Position numbers and translations under genes: made by a program
The notes under the pieces: model-generated
Seen by the model: only the letters and a program-made list of their open reading frames with translations
What the model was told of the DNA's origin: nothing
Databases searched by the model: none
Assembly: GCF_029582805.1 (NCBI RefSeq)
Contig: NZ_JAKKUT010000001.1
Coordinates: 466,298-530,297, forward strand
Direction: 5' to 3'
Length of the DNA: 64,000 nt
DNA from: Candidatus Synechococcus calcipolaris G9
GTDB lineage: Bacteria > Cyanobacteriota > Cyanobacteriia > Thermosynechococcales > Thermosynechococcaceae
Shown: positions 58,901-64,000 of the stretch, in pieces
Layout of the letters: every line of letters starts with the position of its first letter
Numbering within the stretch: position 1 is the stretch's first letter

Positions 58901-60239
58901 GACTGATGGGCTACTTCAGTCGGGTGGGGATCTCACCCTTGTGGCCAATGATATGGCCTTAGATGACGGACTGGTCAATGCCGGAACCCATCGAGTGACG
59001 CTGCGGCCCTTTACCGATGGTCGGGAGATTGATCTAGGGACAGAAACGGCGGGTAAACTGAGTTTAGTTTCTGATGAGTTAAATAATATTACGGCTGGAA
59101 TACTACAAATTGGTGATGCCAATAGTGGTAGCATTCAAATCTCTGCTCCCCTATCGCCCACGAATACCAATACGCTGCAATTAGTCACTGGTCAAGGTAT
59201 TAGCCAAACTGCTGGTGCAAATTTAGCGATCGCCAATTTAGGGTTAATTGCCCAGGGAAATGTTGACCTAGAGAGTTCCGGCAATGCGATCGGTACGCTG
59301 GCTCTAAATATTACCGGAAACAACCATGAGTTTAAGTTTAATAATACCCAAAACTATGTTATTGGTGCGGTAGCGGGTAACAGTGGTCTGAATCTTGCCA
59401 ATGGTACGATTGTTCTCTCGATTGAGAATAACAACACCGTCACTCAAACCCAGCCGGTGATTGCCCAAGGACTCGCCTTTTCTGGAACAGGTTCCTTTAC
59501 CTTTGATCACACGGGTAACACCGTTCAAACCTTTGCCAGTGATGCGACGGGTGATATTGAATTTATTAATTCAGGAACATTGATCATTGGTCAAGTGAAT
59601 CCAACGGGGGTGACGGGGGCCAATAGCGTTAATATTCGCACTCAATCAGGCAATTTAATCTTGAATCAGCCAGTGCAAGCCCAAAACTCAATTACCTTGG
59701 TGACTCCCAATAACTTTATCAATAATTTCGGATCGGGAGCAATTCAATCCACGGGCGATCGCTGGTTAGTATATTCTTTTTCACCAAGTTCCAATGTTAA
59801 TGGTGGTTTAGTGGGAGCTGAGCAGTTTAATACGGCTTATCCAGGGGCAGCCACTTTTGCGGGTAATGGTTTTCTGTATCAAATCAATCCCAGTCAACTG
59901 AATCCTAATACCGTTCTCCCTGACCCTAGCTCCCCAGAATCAACGTCTATCAGTTCCACGCCAACACCCTCTTCTACATCATCGTCTACCCTTAGTACTC
60001 CAGTCACCTCCACCAGTTCCCAGGTGGATATTATCCCCGATGATCCTGATACCAATGGCCCCTCGGATATTGCCACAATTCTTCAGGGACAAGAATCCGC
60101 CTCTAATTTTGATGAAGAGGTACTGTGTAATTTGGATAGCGAAGCGGCAAGTGCAACCTTCAACGATCTCACCCCTGAGCAATGGGCTAAAATGCATGAT
60201 TCTTTTGATTGTCTGTCTCCTGATATGAATATGAATTAA
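55923..60239 (+). CDS. TPS-type filamentous haemagglutinin-like secreted protein B
   Basis: 1,438 residues. Signal peptide (ending near FPAIAQ), TPS domain (about 25-160), then a segment nearly identical to protein A up to about residue 420 (DNSTVFQG..ISA.GG.LGGDGGF). The central passenger (about 430-1300) is different and longer, rich in Gly/Asn/Thr beta-helix repeats (TANGNI, NAGDAGNL). The C-terminal end again resembles protein A: FINN..., WLVYS-SP, FAGNGFLYQ, Ser/Thr/Pro linker, ATILQGQE and two cysteines 28 residues apart. The mature chain has no other cysteine. It probably forms a fibre anchored to the outer surface. No TpsB gene is present nearby. Confidence 0.87.
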   Translation: MFNKICRWFAPVGLLGCLLPFPAIAQIHPAVNATNTTVTVNGQQFDIGGGAFSRDGKNLFHLFRQFGLNDGQIANFLSKPNVQNILAGVNGGDVSYINGLIQVMGGNSNLYLLNPAGIVFGPNASLNVPAAFHASTAQRVHFDGGIFDINGFNDYANLVGNPTGFEFLSTGIIVNEGNLAVGPGQNLTLMGHQVFNTGTLSAPGGTITIQAVPETGMVRISQEGMILSLEIPADRIPEDGVIEAVDLPRLITGGEDRPRVNSVVHNPDGSINLVHDPSKVNVPVDGATAVASGTLDVSNLEGLGGQINVLGSNVAFINAQLNAQGITGGGTILGGGDYLGGSADTGRLDSSFNAQNLFVDNNTVMNADAVTQGNGGTVINWADNSTVFQGMISARGGELGGDGGFVEVSGKKYLHFDGQVNTLAPQGQAGMLLLDPQDLTISTGANSGVPVPFNPPEVLFTFNGMNDSVLNTATLNAVTVTTNVTLQATRDIRFNNPVSLANPGVSLTAQAGRDIYLDADITTNGGDVSLLAGPASGYGTADANGMIRRTVAAARTIQTNGGDIVLNAATIDLPNRNLNTSNGSHDAGSITVTSTVGGVTLNALTAGASLAGATAGDVGNGGAVTVNSAGAITTGAITANSSRTGAGVGNAGNAAPVNLTAQGNVTTGVISTNSQRTQDGAGDAGDAGNLTITTQTGNIQVGAINANSNRANAGIGDAGLGGIISLTTANGNIITQAINTSSASATGAANNGGAISLTTQTSGNITLQSGSQNVDARGTTGGGITINAAGNFTYRSTNSGNVQTNNADLQLIAGGNLSIATSNFGNLQFLTTNGNIFINSGQDTEILGGGAGNNGWTRVRATNGNISLDVKGNLLLRAGNNGDSFVEVLTATSGNMIINVDGNLNLLAGTAAGGGSRRADLVSVGTQTVTVGQNIAVIGGGNVNANARIDSALAQGITAGGTIEVRSNNGANFGRILSSSTSQITAENTLTVATDGLLQSGGDLTLVANDMALDDGLVNAGTHRVTLRPFTDGREIDLGTETAGKLSLVSDELNNITAGILQIGDANSGSIQISAPLSPTNTNTLQLVTGQGISQTAGANLAIANLGLIAQGNVDLESSGNAIGTLALNITGNNHEFKFNNTQNYVIGAVAGNSGLNLANGTIVLSIENNNTVTQTQPVIAQGLAFSGTGSFTFDHTGNTVQTFASDATGDIEFINSGTLIIGQVNPTGVTGANSVNIRTQSGNLILNQPVQAQNSITLVTPNNFINNFGSGAIQSTGDRWLVYSFSPSSNVNGGLVGAEQFNTAYPGAATFAGNGFLYQINPSQLNPNTVLPDPSSPESTSISSTPTPSSTSSSTLSTPVTSTSSQVDIIPDDPDTNGPSDIATILQGQESASNFDEEVLCNLDSEAASATFNDLTPEQWAKMHDSFDCLSPDMNMN

Positions 60240-60591
60240 GGGCATCTCGACAAGCACGCCGATAATATTTTTCTATCCACTCTGGGTCTTTGAAAAACCG
60301 CTGCAAACTAGGAGTATCTTCCAAGCAATCTTGAATCCTGTCTCAGCAGTTAGAGAGAGTATGATTCCAACTTTTAGTTCGTCGTTCAGGCTGATACTGG
60401 CACTTCAGCATATGCATCCGAAGAACCTGCAAGTAGCTGGCAAGTTCCCTTTCTTCACTACGCCCCAAGGCCTCTAATTCCTCTAGCAAATTTTCACCGT
60501 CTAAGTCTGCCCAGCATCCTTTTCGTAGATACTCAGCCTGTTGTTGCGTCCATTTTAGGAAGTCCTGATCATAAAGTGCGGCTTTACCCAT
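60187..60591 (-). pseudogene. DUF29 family gene with an in-frame stop
   Basis: The N-terminal 82 codons (ALYDQDFLKWTQQQAEYLRK, LLEELEALGRSEERELASYL) match DUF29. At 60343-60345 there is a TGA, after which the same frame continues with the rest of the family (DRIQDCLEDTPSLQRFFKDP and EWIEKYYRRACRDAL) to a TAG at 60187, giving 134 codons, near the normal length. The stop is likely a CGA (Arg) to TGA change. The gene's end overlaps the end of secreted protein B by 53 bases. If translated, only an 82-residue protein would result. Confidence 0.75.
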
Positions 60592-60593
60592 CA

Positions 60594-60691
60594 GGGCACC
60601 TTGATTAATTCAAAATTTGGGGCGATCTCAAACGAGATTTCAATGGTTCAGCTTCTATTTTTAGCAGATCGAGTAATTAATCGAGGTGCCC
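60594..60691. repeat. 98-bp inverted-repeat (MITE-like) element
   Basis: GGGCACCTTGATTAATT (60594-60610) and AATTAATCGAGGTGCCC (60675-60691) are 17-base inverted repeats with one mismatch, 64 bases apart. The interior is non-coding. No direct target duplication is evident. It could be a small non-autonomous element or a strong hairpin. It begins two bases after the DUF29 start codon. Confidence 0.55.
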
Positions 60692-60982
60692 GTTAAAGAT
60701 ACTCTTCAAAAAGTGGCAAGGACATTAAACCGTGTCCATTGGGCAGATGGTGGTATCCATCGTGTGCATCCATGGACAGATCGGCGGTTGGCGGCGATGC
60801 CAGGGGAGCATGGCAGGGCGATGGCATTGGTGGGCATCCGTAGATGGGTTAGTCCTAGAGCGATCGCCTTTTTATGGGCCATGGGTGCATGGTGTCTGAG
60901 TTCCCATTTTGGGACTACTTGGTTAAACTAGATATGTGAGCCTGCGACAAGGGCGGGTGTTCCTCAACATTAGCCTGTAGTC
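60692..60982 (+). repeat. Non-coding block with G-rich word mosaic (block 1)
   Basis: Between the inverted repeat and the HigA-like gene. From about 60735 to 60905 it is made of ATGG/GGGC/CATGG words (CATGGCAGGGCGATGGCATTG) with HIP1 at 60859, like the mosaic at the end of the window. An 81-codon frame here (60686-60931) is probably a by-product. Confidence 0.5.
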
Positions 60983-61408
60983 ATGCGGATCATCTCCAGA
61001 AAAACCTTAGTTGCCTTTTTGGAACAACACCCAAACTATAATATTGCGATTAAGTCTGAAGCTGGCTATGACGCAGCCCTTGAGCAAATTGCCGTGCTGA
61101 TGGACGCAAGGGCTGGGACTCCTGAAGCCGATGCCCTGGATGTCTTGGCTACATTGGTTGAGAATTATGAAAATCAGCACTACCCGATTGGCCTGCCTGA
61201 CCCGATCTCAGGCATTCGCTTCCGTATGGAACAACAGGAGTTGAGTCAGGGCGATCTGATTCCCTTTATTGGTAGCCGTTCAAAAGTATCTGAAGTTCTT
61301 TCTGGTAAACGTTCTCTGAGCCTTCAGATGATTCGGAACTTGCACCAGGGACTAGGCATTTCCGCCGAAGTTTTGCTACAGGAATCAGGTGCAGGGAATG
61401 GGCGGTAG
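60983..61408 (+). CDS. HigA-like antitoxin with HigB-derived N-terminus
   Basis: 141 residues. From about residue 22 (IAIKSEAGYDAALEQIAVLMDA...) it is a HigA antitoxin with the helix-turn-helix at about 75-130 (GIRFRMEQQELSQGDLIPFI, RSKVSEVLSGKRSLS). The first 20 residues MRIISRKTLVAFLEQHPNYN look like the start of a HigB toxin, so most of the toxin seems to have been deleted, fusing its first codons to HigA. The final residues SGAGNGR run into the G-rich mosaic. No HigB remains, so it would be an orphan DNA-binding repressor. Confidence 0.78.
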   Translation: MRIISRKTLVAFLEQHPNYNIAIKSEAGYDAALEQIAVLMDARAGTPEADALDVLATLVENYENQHYPIGLPDPISGIRFRMEQQELSQGDLIPFIGSRSKVSEVLSGKRSLSLQMIRNLHQGLGISAEVLLQESGAGNGR

Positions 61409-61861
61409 CCCTCTCCGTTTGGGTGGGCCCGGTGGTGAACACTTTGGACTTGGCGGTGGTGGGGCATCCCCGATGGTAGCCGATGCCTGGGGGGTAGCCA
61501 TGGGGCTACGTTGTGATTGGGGTATTGATGGGGCAGTCCTGGGGTAGTGGCGATCGCTGGGGGTGAAAAATACCCTTATAAGCGGATCGAGTTCTGAATG
61601 GCTAGAATCCTTTGATAGAGAGACTTTCACCCTTATAAGCAATGGGGTTGATGGGGCGATCTCTAGTCCCGCTAGGGGGTGGATAGAGGGTAGACTGGGG
61701 AACGCTTTTCCCCAGTTGTCGGTATTCCCCGCAGGTTCAGCGATGGAAAATGGAAAAAGCCCTAACCGTAAAGAGCTAGGGCTTTATAATTGCTTTATAA
61801 TTTTTGAAAATTTATTTTCCAAAGCAGATTCGGCTCTGTTTAACGTATCGGAGAAATTTTG
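61409..61861 (+). repeat. Non-coding region with G-rich mosaic (block 2) and hairpins
   Basis: No convincing gene. 61396-61560 and 61640-61745 are mosaic sequence (GGGCCCGG at 61425, GGGGTAGCCATGGGG, HIP1 at 61549). An inverted pair GGGTGAAA/TTTCACCC (61561 and 61625) encloses 56 bases, and ACCCTTATAAGC occurs twice (61572 and 61629). CTGGGGAA/TTCCCCAG (61695-61715) is a perfect hairpin. The 99-codon open frame here looks spurious. Confidence 0.55.
61756..61785 (+). terminator. Hairpin upstream of the Uma2 gene
   Basis: AAAGCCCTA and TAGGGCTTT form a perfect nine-base stem with a twelve-base loop, followed by an AT-rich stretch ending in a T-run (ATAATTTTT). It could terminate upstream transcription on this strand. 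It lies about 76 bases before the Uma2 start, so an attenuator-like role is also possible. Confidence 0.45.
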
Positions 61862-62512
61862 ATGATCGCCTCAGTTGCACTCAAGCCTAAACCCATCCCA
61901 TCGGAGCAGCAGTACATTGTTTTGCAAGGGGTGAGTTGGGCAACTTATCAGAATTTAGTCAGAGAAATTATCCATGAACAACGCGCCCGGATCACCTATG
62001 ACCAAGGACAGTTAGAAATTATGGTGCCATTGCCTGAGCATGAATCCTATAAACGTCTTTTTGGGCGAATGATTGAAACCACCACCGAGGAACTGGGCCT
62101 AGAAATTCGCAGTTTTGGTTCATGTACCTGGGGCCGAGCGGATTTACAACGGGGGATCGAGGCCGATGAAAGCTATTACATTCAACAGGAAAAAAGTGTC
62201 CGTGGCCGGATCAATTTAGATTTAAGTACCGATCCTGCGCCTGACTTGGTGATTGAAATTGATATTACGAGCAGTTCTCTCAACCGGATGGGGATTTATG
62301 CAAGGTTGGGTGTGGGAGAAGTCTGGCGATTTGATGGGAGTCAATTACGGTTTTATATCTTGCAGGAGGGCAGCTACACCGAGGTTGAAGTTTCACAGGT
62401 TCTTCCACTCCTCCAACGGGCTGATGTTCTCGCAATGATCCAAAAAGCCCAAGAAACGGGGGAAACAACCTGGATTAAGGCCGTGCGGGAGTGGATCAGA
62501 ACTTTAATTTAA
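61862..62512 (+). CDS. Uma2 family (PD-(D/E)XK-like) protein
   Basis: 216 residues of the Uma2/DUF820 family, highly expanded in cyanobacteria. The conserved core is seen: YDQGQLEIMVPLPEHESYK at the N-terminus, GLEIRSFGSCTW and LQRGIEADESYYIQ, then DLVIEIDITSSSLNR (the D...EID catalytic region) and GVGEVWRFDG. A nuclease fold is known, but the role is uncertain. The gene is followed by DUF4926 after 30 bases, a common small-protein partner. Confidence 0.9.
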   Translation: MIASVALKPKPIPSEQQYIVLQGVSWATYQNLVREIIHEQRARITYDQGQLEIMVPLPEHESYKRLFGRMIETTTEELGLEIRSFGSCTWGRADLQRGIEADESYYIQQEKSVRGRINLDLSTDPAPDLVIEIDITSSSLNRMGIYARLGVGEVWRFDGSQLRFYILQEGSYTEVEVSQVLPLLQRADVLAMIQKAQETGETTWIKAVREWIRTLI

Positions 62513-62542
62513 TTTAATTCAAGAAAAGGGAGGATTAACGAT

Positions 62543-62782
62543 ATGAAACTCTTAGATATTGTGGCTTTAGTTCAAGACTTTCCTGAACTGGGGTTATACC
62601 GAGGCAATGTTGGGACGATTGTTGAAGAATATGAGCCTGGGGTGTTTGAGGTGGAGTTTAGTGACACAACCGGCCGAGCTTATACTATTCAAACCTTGCA
62701 CGATTCTCAATTAATGCCGCTGCACTGTGGGCATGGGGAGCTTCGGGTGGTCGGGGGATGTCCCGTAGTCGGTTCAGGCTAA
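62543..62782 (+). CDS. DUF4926 protein with mosaic-derived tail
   Basis: 79 residues. The first 62 (MKLLDIVALVQDFPELGLYR, GNVGTIVEEYEPGVFEVEFS, GRAYTIQTLHDSQLMPLH) are the SH3-like DUF4926 fold, normally a protein of 60-75 residues. The last 17 (CGHGELRVVGGCPVVGSG) are encoded by GCATGGGGAGCTTCGGG-type mosaic sequence, so the original stop seems to have been lost. GGAGG lies upstream of the ATG. Its function is unknown; it is often next to toxin-like or Uma2 genes. Confidence 0.82.
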   Translation: MKLLDIVALVQDFPELGLYRGNVGTIVEEYEPGVFEVEFSDTTGRAYTIQTLHDSQLMPLHCGHGELRVVGGCPVVGSG

Positions 62783-64000
62783 AGTCGCAAATATGTGTAA
62801 TTCAGTAAATGCAAGGGTTTTAGACTTCTTTTATCGTCAACAGAAGTGATGAGAGAAAGATTAACGTCATTCATAGTAAACATCATTCATGAAAAACATT
62901 ATTCATGAAAAACGTCACAGTGATGAGGGAGGGACGGGGAAGTGGCGATCACTGTGGGGTATCCGTGATCCGTAGCGAGGGGTGGACTAGGGCATGGGGA
63001 GGGGGTTTGGCAATGGCGATGGGGGAAGTGGAGGGCGGCAGTGGGGCAAGCCTGAGGCCGGTGGTGGGGCAGTAGCCGTGGCCATGGAGCTTCGGGGTAT
63101 TTTCCCCATGGATGGGCCCGGTGGCATGGACATGGGGCAGCCATGGGCAGAGCGATCGCTATTTTGATGGGCTGAGTCGGTTCGTAAGTAACTAGAAGTC
63201 TTGCGGGGACTGGGTTTCACCGAGAAAACCGTCAAAACCGTAAGTGAAACTTGATGGAGGGTGGCCATGGGCCCGGTGGGGACTGTGGCCAGGGGGTAGC
63301 CATGGGGGGATGGGCATGGCGATGGGGCGGACTGGGGCATTTTTGCGGCGGCCGTGGCTATGGGGTAGGGCCCGGTCGGGCCGGTGGTGGCGATAGGCAG
63401 ATGGGCGGCGATCGCTATGGCATGGCCAGGGCCCGGTCGGTATCCATAATCCGTAGCGGCGATCTCTGTGGGGTGTGCATGGGGGAGCTATGGGCAATGC
63501 CAAGGGCCCGGCGGCCGGTAGTGGGCCCGCAGTTGTTCAGCGATCGCTAGGGCATGGAGTGGGGGCGGCGGACAGGGGGTGGCCAGGGCATGGCCGTGTT
63601 TCGTAGCGAGGGCGGACTATGGCTCAGGGAAAGGGTTCTAGGTTTTTGAGTGGGGAGCTTCGGGGCGGTTCCCCCCATGGATGGGCCCGGTGGCGATGGA
63701 CATGGGGCGGCCGTAGATGGGGGAGCTTCGGGGCATGGTCGGGGTGGCCCATGGGGCCTGATCCGGCGGCGCGATGGCGGGCCGAGGGCATGGGCAGGGC
63801 TTTTGTGATCGGAGCTATGGGGCGGCCCATCGGGCCTATTTTGTGATCGGGGCATTGGCATGGCGATGGGCATGGGCGGAGCGGCGGCCGGTGGTGGGGC
63901 CGATAGTCTATGGGTGGATGGGGATAGAAGTCGGTGAATAAGTTAGATAAGTTAGCAATAGATGGGTAAGTAAGTAAACGCTGGGGCCGAGGGCATTTTA
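62783..64000 (+). repeat. G-rich repetitive mosaic region (block 3)
   Basis: A 1.2-kb stretch without a credible gene. After an AT-rich start (62783-62930, with repeated ATTCATGAAAAACAT-type words) the sequence is made of short G-rich words strongly biased to the plus strand: GGGCCCGG (63114, 63269, 63368, 63429, 63504, 63683), GGAGCTTCGGGG (63086, 63654, 63722), CCATGG, GGCGATGG and HIP1 (63150, 63406, 63538). Open frames on both strands are repeat-driven. A unique patch without mosaic words spans about 63180-63255. The AT-rich end (63930-63980) has no gene. Confidence 0.7.

Noticed and set aside
52421..59528. Minus-strand open frames within the secreted-protein genes
   Set aside because: They are shadows of the Gly/Asn/Thr-rich repeats on the coding strand, as their low-complexity Val/Ala/Pro content shows.
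60686..60931. 81-codon open frame as a gene
   Set aside because: It starts inside the right arm of the inverted-repeat element and runs through mosaic words; the protein has no recognisable pattern.
61563..61862. 99-codon open frame as a gene
   Set aside because: It crosses two perfect hairpins and repeated words, has no ribosome site and ends at the Uma2 start; probably fortuitous.
61425..63700. CRISPR array
   Set aside because: Repeats are short, irregularly spaced and adjoin without unique spacers of constant length; no cas genes are present.
62899..63873. Several open frames on both strands in the terminal region
   Set aside because: Their residues (Pro/His/Ser or Gly/Trp/Arg runs) are simply the G-rich mosaic translated; frames overlap on both strands with no conserved domain.

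Overview
This window is chromosomal DNA from a cyanobacterium. The evidence is direct. It carries the dark-operative protochlorophyllide reductase subunit gene chlB, the NDH-1 subunit gene ndhN, a PII gene (glnB) with an NtcA-type promoter palindrome, ccsA, a panC-cmk fusion, a transaldolase with an EF-hand tail, a PatA/CheY/CheW/MCP/CheA operon, and many copies of the cyanobacterial HIP1 octamer GCGATCGC. The species cannot be fixed from the sequence; a unicellular or basal-lineage cyanobacterium of moderate GC is my best guess.

Positions 1-47300 are mostly ordinary, densely packed core genome: redox proteins (thioredoxin, two peroxiredoxins), chlorophyll synthesis (chlB, with a divergent GUN4-like lipoprotein), signalling (GAF/HD-GYP, two SpoIIE-type phosphatases, and a five-gene chemotaxis-type operon on the minus strand at 27.7-34.2 kb), cofactor and amino-acid synthesis (pdxA, lipA, panC-cmk, aroF), translation and RNA modification (rpsA, tilS, rsmB, tRNA-Ser), nitrogen control (glnB) and membrane transport. 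One accessory island lies inside this part. At 8.2-9.65 kb there is a scrap of a Mu-like prophage: the C-terminal end of a MuF head protein fused to a nuclease-like toxin domain, a small candidate immunity gene, and a gpG-like virion morphogenesis gene, all translationally coupled.

Positions 47400-51700 are a gene graveyard: a CHAT-protease tail, a HepT piece, the start of an SNF2-type helicase, an internally deleted IS3-family element, a TnpB tail, a ParA gene split by a complete IS982-family element with a target duplication, its small ParG-like partner, a solitary IS3 end, and a decayed Rpn/DUF4351 gene. From 51.3 to 60.2 kb the module [Rpn/DUF4351 gene + large TPS/haemagglutinin-type secreted protein] is present twice. 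The two secreted proteins share their N-terminal third and C-terminal tail but differ in the central passenger. Each mature chain has only two cysteines, both at the extreme C-terminus after a Pro/Ser/Thr-rich linker.

Positions 60200-64000 hold a DUF29 gene with an in-frame stop, a 98-bp inverted-repeat element, a HigA antitoxin whose N-terminus looks like the start of its deleted HigB toxin, a Uma2 nuclease-like gene and a DUF4926 gene. Between and after these runs an unusual G-rich, strand-biased mosaic of short reiterated words (GGGCCCGG, GGAGCTTCGGGG, CCATGG and HIP1), which fills the last kilobase and appears to have extended the C-termini of two genes. The mosaic, the MuF-toxin scrap and the paired secreted proteins are the most unusual things here.
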